From: Claveliimonas ammoniilytica
GTDB taxonomy: Bacteria; Bacillota; Clostridia; Lachnospirales; Lachnospiraceae
Direction of reading: 5' to 3'
Assembly (NCBI RefSeq): GCF_025567415.1
Contig: NZ_JAOQJV010000004.1
Location: forward strand, 135,910-199,909
Length of the DNA: 64,000 bases
Made by a program: the position numbers and the translations under genes. This document shows, in pieces, positions 43,628-51,683 of the stretch. Each line of letters begins with the position of its first letter. Within the stretch, counting starts at the first letter, position 1. The notes beneath the pieces were generated by a model. It saw nothing but the letters and a program-made list of their open reading frames with translations, made no database searches and was not told the origin of the DNA.

Positions 43628-44419
43628 CTAGCAGTATTTCATTTTTGAAAAATCCACCTGAAATCCTTCATACAAAACAGATTCTACACATTCATCAAAC
43701 GTATAAATTGCCGGCAGGGCGTCCCGTTCCTCTGCGTACACTACAATCCTCATTTTCGCCGGATCAATGATCCAGTATTCGTTCACTCCTGCACTCTGAT
43801 ATTTGTGGCGCTTCAGTTCATACTCATGATTGGAATCTTCTGCTGATACAATCTCCATGATCAGTTCCGGCGCACCCATACAGTTCTTGCCATCCCGAAG
43901 CATTTCCTTACGCTGTGCCACAAAAATGTCTGGCTGCAGAACCGTATAATCATCTCCTTCCAGGCATACGTTACACGGAGCTGCCAGTACTTTTCTGCCT
44001 CCTCCATGGCTATGCATATAATACATAAGCTCTGATGCAAGCATTACCAGAAGTTCCTGATGTCTCACAGACGGAGACCTGCGGTAATAAAGTTTTCCAT
44101 CAATCAATTCTGCCTTCAATTCATCCGGAAGTGCGTCATAAGCACTTCTCGGAATTCTTCGTTCCGGCTTTCCAGACTGATAGACGCCTTGTTCTCTTGC
44201 CATGGACAATTCTATACCACCTCCCATGGTGTAATAGTCCATACCCAGTGCCTGAATCAGCGCATTCATCGTCTTGTCTCTTGGATATCTTGTCATACCG
44301 CTGAAAATCTTATTCAGTGTCCCCACCGGTATCCCGGCCTGATCTGCAAGCTTCTGGTTCGTCCATCCTAGTTCTCTCTTTCGGTTCTTCATTTCTTCGA
44401 TGCTAGATTTTATATACAT
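43628..44419 (-). CDS. HTH (XRE) domain fused to Uma2-type PD-(D/E)XK nuclease domain
   Basis: 263 residues. Residues 8-66 form an XRE-type helix-turn-helix (LADQAGIPVGTLNKIFSG). Residues 95-255 form a Uma2-family domain with ELIDGKLYY, LQPDIFVAQRKEM, PELIMEIVSAEDSNHEYELK and YWIIDPAKMRIVVY. The Asp and Glu-X-Lys pattern is that of PD-(D/E)XK nucleases. Uma2 proteins are abundant but poorly understood. The gene is 18 bases downstream of a pseudokinase gene and upstream of prsW. Confidence 0.85.
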   Translation of the reverse strand: MYIKSSIEEMKNRKRELGWTNQKLADQAGIPVGTLNKIFSGMTRYPRDKTMNALIQALGMDYYTMGGGIELSMAREQGVYQSGKPERRIPRSAYDALPDELKAELIDGKLYYRRSPSVRHQELLVMLASELMYYMHSHGGGRKVLAAPCNVCLEGDDYTVLQPDIFVAQRKEMLRDGKNCMGAPELIMEIVSAEDSNHEYELKRHKYQSAGVNEYWIIDPAKMRIVVYAEERDALPAIYTFDECVESVLYEGFQVDFSKMKYC

Positions 44420-44437
44420 ACTCCTGCCTCCTCGTAC

Positions 44438-45589
44438 TTAACTTTCTTCCCCGGATGTCTGTTTTTCCACAACATCCTCCTTCTGCAGCTGCTCTTTTGC
44501 GAATTCAATACACTCCGCATACCTTTCATCCTCTTCATCCGGAATTTCCTGACGCATACGCTCCAATAACATTTCCACCGACTCTTCTTCATCCTCAGTC
44601 CGCTTCTCTGTATTATCGTCTTCTCCGTCTGCCCTGCTCATCATCCCGCATAATCTGACCATATCCTTCGCAAATGCATCCGGCTCTTTCATCTCTTCCA
44701 GGTATCTGCTGCACACTTCATAATCTTTCATCTGACTGAAATACACAAATGCCAGATCATACAGCAATTCCTGCTCCCGCTTGCTACTTTCATCCTGCAA
44801 TTCTTTTCTTTCCGTCTCCCACTGTTCCTTTAACTCCTGAAACTGTTCCTGATACGCCTGCGCCTTCATGTCCTCTTTCCGTTCTGTATCAGCAAGTTTT
44901 GTATCCTGTCCGCCCTGTCGGCGGCTCTGTCCGGATATGCATGAAACAATCCTGTTTCCTGACAAGACCAGCAGTCCTATTACTGCCAACGCAATCATCA
45001 CATACATTATCTTTTTACTTCCATTTCTTTTTTCTGACAAAGAAAACTGTCCTGAAAGATCTGATAATTTCTGATACCTCTTCTTGCCCTGCTTATCCAG
45101 ACATCTGGTTATAATCTTCTGAATACGTACGCTTTCCAGAAATTTGAGTTCAGGTTCCAGCTCAACTGACGATAAAACATACTGTATCATCTTGCCAAAA
45201 CCATAGATATCTTCCTTCTCTTCTGACTTCTGATAATACTGGTTCTCTGGCGACAGGAAATTCTCCCTCACATAGCGCCGCTGCATAAGATGCATCATGT
45301 CTTCCTGCTCTTTGCTTGCAAGATCCAACAAATATACCTTCCTATCCTCCCCAACGATTACGCTATATGGATTCACATACTGATAGCAAGGATTACCACG
45401 ACATCTGTGAAAGTGATCCAGATCAGCAATAATCTGCCGAGCCCATTCATAAAACTGTTCTTTTGTAATGTGCGCATGATATTTCAGCCATACGATCAAC
45501 GGTTTTCCCTTCACAATATCCGTACTCATATAACATTTGTCACCATGCATTACAAATTTCAGAATCTCATAGTTCCTTTTTTCTTCCAA
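44438..45589 (-). CDS. Membrane-anchored pseudokinase
   Basis: 383 residues. The first 185 resemble a Ser/Thr kinase that begins at the hinge: no glycine loop or catalytic Lys is present, the HRD motif position reads CYQYVNPYSVIV, and DFG reads DLA. KEDIYGFGKMIQYVL matches the late C-lobe helix. One membrane helix (about 195-215) is followed by a long charged coiled-coil/TPR-like C-terminal half. The start has AAGGAGATGGGG. It is catalytically dead by sequence. The layout (pseudokinase, helix, external domain) recalls EssB of type VII secretion, but no other ess genes are here. Confidence 0.8.
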   Translation of the reverse strand: MEEKRNYEILKFVMHGDKCYMSTDIVKGKPLIVWLKYHAHITKEQFYEWARQIIADLDHFHRCRGNPCYQYVNPYSVIVGEDRKVYLLDLASKEQEDMMHLMQRRYVRENFLSPENQYYQKSEEKEDIYGFGKMIQYVLSSVELEPELKFLESVRIQKIITRCLDKQGKKRYQKLSDLSGQFSLSEKRNGSKKIMYVMIALAVIGLLVLSGNRIVSCISGQSRRQGGQDTKLADTERKEDMKAQAYQEQFQELKEQWETERKELQDESSKREQELLYDLAFVYFSQMKDYEVCSRYLEEMKEPDAFAKDMVRLCGMMSRADGEDDNTEKRTEDEEESVEMLLERMRQEIPDEEDERYAECIEFAKEQLQKEDVVEKQTSGEES

Positions 45590-45629
45590 TTCCCCATCTC
45601 CTTTTTTAATTTTACATAAGTTTATTATT

Positions 45630-45658
45630 ATGCTAACTCGTTTTGTTTGTTATGTCAA
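45630..45658 (-). promoter_or_regulatory. Promoter of the pseudokinase operon
   Basis: TTGACA (45653-45658), 17 bases, TAGCAT (45630-45635) on the minus strand, about 40 bases before the pseudokinase start. Confidence 0.65.
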
Positions 45659-45693
45659 TATCTATTTTCATTTATTTTATTTTGAGAAAAAAT

Positions 45694-45731
45694 AACAGCA
45701 CTATACACATTATTATGTATATAGTGCTGTT
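45694..45731 (-). terminator. Terminator after the SIS pseudogene
   Basis: 12-bp arms AACAGCACTATA and TATAGTGCTGTT, loop of 14, followed on the minus strand by ATTTTTTC. Confidence 0.8.
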
Positions 45732-45763
45732 TCTATTTTTTTACCTTATTTTTATTCCCGAAT

Positions 45764-46215
45764 TTACCGTTTTTCCGCTAATCTTTTTCCTACTGCTCCG
45801 CCTGGATGAATCAAAGCAAACTGTTCATTCTGATATCCCGTCTCTTCAATCACCGCTGCCTGAAGCGCGCCAAACACTGCTGTTACAGCCACAAAGCTTG
45901 ATGTCCCCTGACAATTATATTTATCCGTCTCTTCCGTTACACGAATCGGAAGTATAATATCTGACTCTTTGGCAAGTTCTGATTCCGGCCTCTCTGTAAT
46001 ACCAATTACGGTCACAGATTTCTTATGGCAAATGTCTAATATCGGAAATAATTCATCAGTCTTACCGCCTCTGGATGCCCATACTAATACATCACCAGAC
46101 TGCATAAATCCGGCCGCTCAAAAGCTTCCGGATCCATCCACTCGCCTGTCGCCAGAATCGTCTCCTGTTCTCTTTGAAACGCCTGTTTCATAATATCTGT
46201 TAACTTCTGCTCCAT
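45764..46215 (-). pseudogene. Broken SIS-domain sugar-phosphate isomerase/binding gene
   Basis: The N-terminal piece MEQKLTDIMKQAFQREQETI (start 46215, with GGAGGAAGG ribosome site) ends after about 43 residues in a stop. The C-terminal piece, in another frame, reads GDVLVWASRGGKTDELFPI to RLAEKR and is a clear half of a SIS domain (KpsF/GutQ-like, sugar-binding). About 50 residues that normally link them, including the first glycine-rich loop, are missing. This is an internal deletion with frame shift near 46100-46110. The gene is therefore non-functional unless the assembly is wrong. Confidence 0.8.
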
Positions 46216-46355
46216 ACTACCTTCCTCCTTCTTATTCTGCAATCGTTCAAAGCCACTTCCAAGCAAACTCTAAGCAATACTTGAGCATCCTATCGTCTGC
46301 TCAAACGTGCAATCAATGCCATCTCGCCTATCGGCTCGATGAACATTGGCCGTCC

Positions 46356-46407
46356 TATAGAAATTCGTGCAAGCACGATTTCTGCACGACGGCTTATTGC
46401 ACAAAAA
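46356..46407. repeat. 52-bp repeat, copy B (partner at 35785-35836)
   Basis: 44 of 52 bases match copy A. Again one end is the U-tract of a terminator, here that of tRNA-Arg. The interior dyad CGTGC-TT-GCACG (minus strand) is extended by one pair compared with copy A. Confidence 0.8.
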
Positions 46408-46431
46408 AACCTGTAGGCAAACACCTACAGG
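46403..46431 (-). terminator. tRNA-Arg terminator
   Basis: Perfect 8-bp arms CCTGTAGG and CCTACAGG (46410-46431), with seven T on the minus strand. Confidence 0.9.
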
Positions 46432-46439
46432 CTCAAGTA

Positions 46440-46513
46440 CGTGGGCGAGAAGATTCGAACTCCCGACCTTTTGGTCCGTAGCCAAACGCTCTATCCAGCT
46501 GAGCTACGCCCAC
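46440..46513 (-). tRNA. tRNA-Arg (anticodon ACG)
   Basis: 74 bases. The acceptor stem GTGGGCG pairs with CGCCCAC. The anticodon stem TTTGG/CCAAA holds loop CTACGGA. The T-arm is GGGAGTTCGAATCTTC-like. CCA is not encoded. A single gene with its own promoter and terminator. Confidence 0.96.
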
Positions 46514-46515
46514 AC

Positions 46516-46547
46516 ATTGTTGTGAGTAATTATCTCGCTCACAACAA
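46516..46547 (-). other. Perfect dyad in the 5' leader of tRNA-Arg
   Basis: TTGTTGTGAG (46517-46526) and CTCACAACAA (46538-46547) are exact 10-bp arms around 11 bases. The predicted transcription start (about 46546) falls at the edge of the dyad, so the primary transcript would begin with this hairpin. It could be an operator or a processing/stability hairpin. Confidence 0.6.
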
Positions 46548-46552
46548 AATTT

Positions 46553-46581
46553 ATTTTATAGCAAAGCATCTGTTTTGTCAA
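46553..46581 (-). promoter_or_regulatory. tRNA-Arg promoter
   Basis: TTGACA (46576-46581), 17 bases, TAAAAT (46553-46558) on the minus strand. Confidence 0.85.
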
Positions 46582-46621
46582 CACTTTTTTCAAACTTTTT
46601 TCTACATAGCTCCTATGGGTT

Positions 46622-48343
46622 CTATATTCTGAATCCACGGTATCGATTCACACAGGCATAGATTTCCTGTCTGCGCACTTCTGCCAGATTTCCCGGCACA
46701 TTTCTGCCACACACTGCTCCAGGTCCCTTCTCATTGATCCTGTCACATATGGTTTCCAACAATTCGTGAATCTCTGTGTTCGGGTTCTTTTCCAGTTGTT
46801 CCAATACGTATTTCATCACATAACTCAAAGTTGTAGTCTGCTCTACATCTGAGATCTGCTCTACATACTTTAATTCTACTGCACTTTTACCGATGGAAAA
46901 ACTGTCTTTTCCAAACTGTTTCACCTTAATCTGATCATGTTTCTTTTCCACCTTATACGCTGTAAGAACTCTGTCATTCTGTTTCCAGAGATTATTGCCC
47001 AGCATACTCAACGCCAGTTCATGAACACCGCCCTCCTTTTCCGGTGTTCTCTCACAGATGGCTCTGACTTTTTCTGTAATATCCAATGTACGATATGTAT
47101 CCATCTGTATGACCTTATCTGCGATATGAAAATACGCCCCGGAACTTCCGGCAACCAAAATAACTGATACGCCCTGATTTTTATAAAGATTCCTTGCCTG
47201 ATCGATAAATGGCGTGATTGGCTCTTTATCCTTAGCGATCACTGACTGCATCAATTCATCTCTCACCATAAAGTTAGTTGCAGAAGTATCTTCATCAATC
47301 AATAATGCTTTTGCGCCTGCATTTACTGCCTCCACTACATTCGCAGCCTGCGAAGTTGATCCACTGGCATCTTCTGTCGAGAAATCCACCGTATCTTTTC
47401 CATTTGGAAGATTATTAATAAATGGAGATATATTAACATGAGACACAGCCCGTCCATCTTCCGCACGTATCTTCATCGCCGTGTGATCAGTAATCACATA
47501 TTCTCTTCCGTCTCCCTTAATGTGATTATATACTCCAAGTTCCAGTGCTTTCAAAAGAGTAGATTTACCATGATAGCCACCGCCAACGATCAAGGTGATC
47601 CCTTCGGGAATTCCCATGCCTTTGATTTTACCTTTATGCGGAAGTGTAAGTTCTACTTCCATTGATTCCGGCGATTCAAATGGCACTGCTCCTCGCATTG
47701 GTCGATCTGACACACCACTTTCTCGTGGGAGCATCGCACCATTTGCCACAAACGCCACAAGCCCGCGCTCTGGAAGCTGTTCCCTGATTGCCTGCTGATC
47801 ATCTGCCAATTCCACGATTTCCTGAATCTTCTTCGCATCCATATTACTATAGTATAATGCCCGTTTCACACATTCCGGGACAAAACGAAAAAGTATCTTC
47901 TCCAGTTCCGGCGCATTGATCGTACGTCCATTTGCCGGAAAGCCCACTTCAAATCTCACCAGAATCCGCCTGTCATCCATTGTCAAAGCGGTTCGTTCCA
48001 GCACCTGCTGACCGCATTTTGATATACTCATCAGACCACTTTTGCCGGAACCTTTTGCCTGAAACATATATCCGCTCATTACCTTTCCAAATTCACGAAT
48101 CAGATGATCTTGTAACGCTATTCTCCTATGTGGTTCACTAAAAAGTGCCTTTGGAAACTCTGCCATTTTCTGCATAACTTCAACACTCACTTTAGATGGA
48201 GCTGCAAATGGATCTCCCTGCACATGGTCAATATGCAGAATGTATCCCGGAAACTGATAACTTCCTCTCAGATCTTTATACGCAGGATAGCTTCTGCGAT
48301 TAATCCTGTTCAACTGCTCTCTTAATTGTGCCTCTGTATTCAT
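46622..48343 (-). CDS. ABC-ATPase-domain P-loop protein
   Basis: 573 residues. The Walker A motif is VGGGYHGKSTLLKALELGVY near residue 255 and Walker B is AKALLIDEDTSATNFMVRD near 345. The N-terminal half has YPAYKDLRGSYQFPGYILHI. This matches a family annotated as predicted ABC-class ATPase with no membrane partner. The molecular role is unknown, but RNA-related work has been suggested for related ATPases. It stands alone upstream of tRNA-Arg. Confidence 0.85.
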   Translation of the reverse strand: MNTEAQLREQLNRINRRSYPAYKDLRGSYQFPGYILHIDHVQGDPFAAPSKVSVEVMQKMAEFPKALFSEPHRRIALQDHLIREFGKVMSGYMFQAKGSGKSGLMSISKCGQQVLERTALTMDDRRILVRFEVGFPANGRTINAPELEKILFRFVPECVKRALYYSNMDAKKIQEIVELADDQQAIREQLPERGLVAFVANGAMLPRESGVSDRPMRGAVPFESPESMEVELTLPHKGKIKGMGIPEGITLIVGGGYHGKSTLLKALELGVYNHIKGDGREYVITDHTAMKIRAEDGRAVSHVNISPFINNLPNGKDTVDFSTEDASGSTSQAANVVEAVNAGAKALLIDEDTSATNFMVRDELMQSVIAKDKEPITPFIDQARNLYKNQGVSVILVAGSSGAYFHIADKVIQMDTYRTLDITEKVRAICERTPEKEGGVHELALSMLGNNLWKQNDRVLTAYKVEKKHDQIKVKQFGKDSFSIGKSAVELKYVEQISDVEQTTTLSYVMKYVLEQLEKNPNTEIHELLETICDRINEKGPGAVCGRNVPGNLAEVRRQEIYACVNRYRGFRI

Positions 48344-48430
48344 ACTTATTCCATCCTTTTTCTTTTCTTATTATGATGCCTGTGGATTGCCTCGTATTTT
48401 TCCTGACATCTTATTATAACATAAAGAGAA

Positions 48431-48456
48431 AGGAGAAATTCCTACAAATTTCTCCT
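48431..48456 (-). terminator. Terminator of the pfl operon
   Basis: AGGAGAAATT and AATTTCTCCT arms (minus strand) overlap the last codons of pflA and are followed by TTCTCTTTATG. Confidence 0.7.
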
Positions 48457-49182
48457 CACTTCCTGTATTGCTCTCAATATGGTCATACGCGCTTTCTTTG
48501 CCTGCTCCGGTTTCATCTCTGGCACACCTTCCAGAGGGTATTCTTTGCCCATATTTTTATACTTATTAATTCCCATCGTATGGTATGGCAGGATCTCTAA
48601 TCCCACCAGATTACGCAGACCTCCGATCAGATGTCCGGTATCTGTCAGTTCCTTTTCACCGTCAGTAATCCCCGGCACTACCACATGTCGAATTACCACC
48701 GGTATCTCTGACCTTTCAAGAGCTTTCATGAACTGAAGTACCGCTTCCTGCTTTCTTCCGGTAAGTTCCACATGTCCTGCCGGATCGCTGTGTTTAATAT
48801 CCAACAGCACCAGATCTGTCACATGGAATAACCGCTCGAATTCGCCCTGCTTTTCCTTACTGTACATAATGCCAGATGTATCCAGACAGGTATGGATTCC
48901 ACGCTTCTTCGCTTCTGTAAAAAGCTCCGTCAGAAATCCAATCTGCAGCAGCGGTTCTCCGCCTGTAGCTGTAATCCCACCCTTGCGGTAGAATTCTTTA
49001 TTTCTTTCATAGCGCTCCAAGAGTTCTTCTACGGTCACTTCCGTGCCCGCATTGATCTCCCACGTATCCGGATTGTGGCAGTACTTACAACGCATAGGAC
49101 ATCCCTGAAAGAATATTACAAAACGAACTCCGGGACCATCTACGGTCCCGAAGCTCTCTGTGGAATGAATATATCCTGTCAA
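48442..49182 (-). CDS. pflA: Pyruvate formate-lyase activating enzyme
   Basis: 246 residues, radical SAM. The cluster motif CX3CX2C is seen in GCPMRCKYCHNPDTW near residue 30. GPGVRFVIFFQ and GGITATGGEPLLQ are family hallmarks. It abstracts hydrogen from the glycine of the radical domain to give the active glycyl radical. It lies 21 bases downstream of the separate glycyl-radical-domain gene. Confidence 0.96.
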   Translation of the reverse strand: MTGYIHSTESFGTVDGPGVRFVIFFQGCPMRCKYCHNPDTWEINAGTEVTVEELLERYERNKEFYRKGGITATGGEPLLQIGFLTELFTEAKKRGIHTCLDTSGIMYSKEKQGEFERLFHVTDLVLLDIKHSDPAGHVELTGRKQEAVLQFMKALERSEIPVVIRHVVVPGITDGEKELTDTGHLIGGLRNLVGLEILPYHTMGINKYKNMGKEYPLEGVPEMKPEQAKKARMTILRAIQEVRRNL

Positions 49183-49203
49183 TTGATTCTCCCCGCCAGA
49201 ACC

Positions 49204-49446
49204 TTACATGCTCTCATGGAAAGTTCTTGCGATGATCTCATCCTGCTGCTCTTTCGTCAGTTTATTAAAGTTTACTGCATAACCGGATACTCTGACGGTA
49301 AGCTGCGGATATTTTTCCGGATGTGCCTGTGCATCCAGGAGTTTCTCTCTCGTAAATACATTAACATTGAGATGGTGTCCACCTTTTTCTGCATAGCCAT
49401 CCAGAAGGTTTACCAAATTATCAATCTGTGATTCGCTGATATTCAT
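49204..49446 (-). CDS. Detached glycyl-radical domain of pyruvate formate-lyase (GrcA-like)
   Basis: 80 residues starting MNISESQIDNLVNLLDGYAE. It contains the PFL C-terminal signatures HHLNVNVFTREKLLDA, PEKYPQLTVRVSGYAVNFN (radical Gly in RVSGY near residue 56) and TFHESM at the end. In most bacteria this sequence is the last 80 residues of one PFL chain. Here it is a separate ORF, starting 1 base after the stop of the large part, with its ribosome site GAGGAGG inside the last codons of that gene. E. coli YfiD/GrcA is a known free-standing relative that repairs oxygen-damaged PFL, but it accompanies a full-length enzyme. Start codon ATG at 49446. Confidence 0.92.
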   Translation of the reverse strand: MNISESQIDNLVNLLDGYAEKGGHHLNVNVFTREKLLDAQAHPEKYPQLTVRVSGYAVNFNKLTKEQQDEIIARTFHESM

Positions 49447-49447
49447 A

Positions 49448-51553
49448 TTACATTTCCTCCTCTCTGTCATCTGTAAGGTTCGGTTCCTCACAAGCGCAGT
49501 CTGGCTCCATAGAGAAACTCAAGTCATCCAGGCTGATATCGCTCATATATACTGCATCTTCTTTACCAAGCGCTCCAGGAATGATAGAAAATGTATTAGA
49601 AATACCATCCTGTGCATCTTTAAATGGAAGCTTAGATACAGAGCTCAGAGATGCTACTGCACCGTGGCTGTCTCTCTTGTGCATCGGGTTAGCTCCCGGA
49701 GCAAATGCCTCACCTGCTTTTCTTCCGTCTGGTGTGGATCCTGTATTTTTACCATATACAACATTGGATGTAATCGTAAGGATTGATGTTGTAGGAATAC
49801 TTCCACGGTAAGTATGATTACTCTTAATATAATGCATGAACTCTTTTACTACAGTGTAAGCGATGTCATCTACACGGTCATCATCGTTACCATATTTCGG
49901 GAAATCTCCCTCTACTTTATAGTCAACAACGATTCCATTTTCATCGCGGATCGTCTTAACCTTTGCATATTTGATCGCTGACAGCGAATCGGCAACAACT
50001 GAAAGACCTGCGATACCGGTTGCAAACCAGCGTTTTACCTGCTTATCATGAAGTGCCATCTGAATACGCTCATAGCAGTATTTGTCATGCATATAGTGAA
50101 TGATATTCAGTGCATTAACATATACCTGTGCCAGCCATTTCATCATATCCTGGAAACGATCCATAACCTCATCGTAATCCAGATACTCTGAAGTAATCGG
50201 GCGGTATTTTGGTCCAACCTGTTTCTTAGACACCTCATCCACACCACCGTTGATAGCGTAGAGCAGGCACTTAGCCAGGTTCGCACGAGCGCCAAAGAAC
50301 TGCATTTCTTTACCGACACGCATAGAAGATACACAACAAGCAATTGCATAATCGTCTCCGTGTGTTACTCGCATCAGATCATCATTCTCATACTGGATAG
50401 ATGATGATGCAATGGATGTCTTAGCACAGAATCTCTTGAAGTTCTTCGGCAGTCTTGTTGACCACAGTACGGTCATATTCGGCTCCGGTGCTGTTCCAAG
50501 ATTCTCCAGTGTATGCAGGTAACGGAATGACATCTTAGTTACCATTGTACGACCATCGATACCCATACCACCGATAGACTCTGTTACCCATGTCGGATCA
50601 CCTGAGAACAGTGCATTATACTCCGGTGTTCTGGCAAATTTAACCAGGCGAAGCTTCATAATGAAGTGATCAACAAATTCCTGAATCTCTTCCTCTGTGA
50701 ATGTGCCATTCTTCAGGTCTCTTTCTGCATAAATATCAATAAATGTAGAAGTTCTTCCCAGTGACATTGCTGCACCATTCTGCTCCTTAACAGCAGCAAG
50801 GTAACCGAAATACAGCCACTGGATTGCTTCTTTTACATTAGAAGCCGGCTTTGAAATGTCGTATCCATAAATATTACCCAACTCTTTCAGCTCTTTCAGT
50901 GCTTTGATCTGCTCTGAAAGCTCTTCTCTCTGTCTGGTAACATCAGAATACATGATCACTCTGGTACCGTCTTTCTGTCTCTGCTTATCCTCGATCAGGC
51001 GATCCACTCCGTACAGAGCTACTCGTCTGTAATCGCCAATGATTCGTCCACGTCCGTAAGCATCCGGAAGGCCGGTAATAATGTGGCTGGAACGGCATGC
51101 ACGCATCTCCGGTGTATATGCGTCAAACACTCCATCGTTATGAGTCTTTCTGTGTTTCTGGAAAAAATCAACGATCTGTGGATCCACATGATAACCATTA
51201 TCTTCGCAGGCCTTAACTGCCATACGGATACCACCATACGGCTGAAGTGAACGTTTAAACGGCTTATCTGTCTGAAAACCTACGATCTTCTCTTTATCCT
51301 TATTCAGATATCCAGGTCCATGAGATGTAATACCTGAGATAATCTTAGTGTCCATGTCAAGAACTCCGCCCTTAGCACGCTCTTCAGCCGACAGTTCCAT
51401 TACCTGATCCCACAGATCCTTTGTAGCCTGTGTCGGACCAGCCAGGAAAGAATCATCACCTTCATATGGTGTATAATTCTTTTGAATAAAATCACGGACA
51501 TTAATTTCTTTCTGCCAAACTCCTCCAACAAATGAATTCCATTCCTGTTCCAT
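49448..51553 (-). CDS. pflB: Pyruvate formate-lyase catalytic part lacking the glycyl-radical domain
   Basis: 701 residues. It aligns with PFL from the N-terminus (TWQKEINVRDFIQ-like VWQKEINVRDFIQKNYTPYE) through the active-site Cys-Cys in YAIACCVSSMRVG near residue 395 to GANPMHKRDSHGAVASLSSV and FSIIPGALGKED. It then ends with about 35 residues that are acidic, with CAC (DLSFSMEPDCACEEPNL), where the family would continue into the radical domain. That domain is encoded by the next ORF. Together they should convert pyruvate and CoA to acetyl-CoA and formate. No full-length PFL is in the window. A strong AGGAGG precedes the ATG. Confidence 0.93.
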   Translation of the reverse strand: MEQEWNSFVGGVWQKEINVRDFIQKNYTPYEGDDSFLAGPTQATKDLWDQVMELSAEERAKGGVLDMDTKIISGITSHGPGYLNKDKEKIVGFQTDKPFKRSLQPYGGIRMAVKACEDNGYHVDPQIVDFFQKHRKTHNDGVFDAYTPEMRACRSSHIITGLPDAYGRGRIIGDYRRVALYGVDRLIEDKQRQKDGTRVIMYSDVTRQREELSEQIKALKELKELGNIYGYDISKPASNVKEAIQWLYFGYLAAVKEQNGAAMSLGRTSTFIDIYAERDLKNGTFTEEEIQEFVDHFIMKLRLVKFARTPEYNALFSGDPTWVTESIGGMGIDGRTMVTKMSFRYLHTLENLGTAPEPNMTVLWSTRLPKNFKRFCAKTSIASSSIQYENDDLMRVTHGDDYAIACCVSSMRVGKEMQFFGARANLAKCLLYAINGGVDEVSKKQVGPKYRPITSEYLDYDEVMDRFQDMMKWLAQVYVNALNIIHYMHDKYCYERIQMALHDKQVKRWFATGIAGLSVVADSLSAIKYAKVKTIRDENGIVVDYKVEGDFPKYGNDDDRVDDIAYTVVKEFMHYIKSNHTYRGSIPTTSILTITSNVVYGKNTGSTPDGRKAGEAFAPGANPMHKRDSHGAVASLSSVSKLPFKDAQDGISNTFSIIPGALGKEDAVYMSDISLDDLSFSMEPDCACEEPNLTDDREEEM

Positions 51554-51603
51554 AACTTCCTCCTAAAAGTATATTTCCCGCAGTCCCCTGTTCTGCTTCA
51601 ATC

Positions 51604-51633
51604 ATTCTAACGTCAAATCAACTCTCTTGTCAA
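51604..51633 (-). promoter_or_regulatory. pfl operon promoter
   Basis: TTGACA (51628-51633), 18 bases, TAGAAT (51604-51609) on the minus strand, about 50 bases before the PFL start codon. Confidence 0.75.
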
Positions 51634-51647
51634 TCTCCAACGCATTT

Positions 51648-51675
51648 AAAAATGTATATTTTTGAATACATTTTT
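51648..51675 (-). terminator. Flavodoxin terminator
   Basis: AAAAATGTAT and ATACATTTTT arms with an 8-base loop, ending in T5 on the minus strand, 9 bases after the flavodoxin stop. Confidence 0.75.
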
Positions 51676-51683
51676 CACTTCAA

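Noticed and set aside
46270..46485. Minus and plus ORFs over tRNA-Arg
   Set aside because: They consist of tRNA, terminator and the 52-bp repeat; no ribosome site.
48441..48470. Separate regulatory hairpin after pflA
   Set aside because: It is adequately explained as the operon terminator overlapping the last codons.
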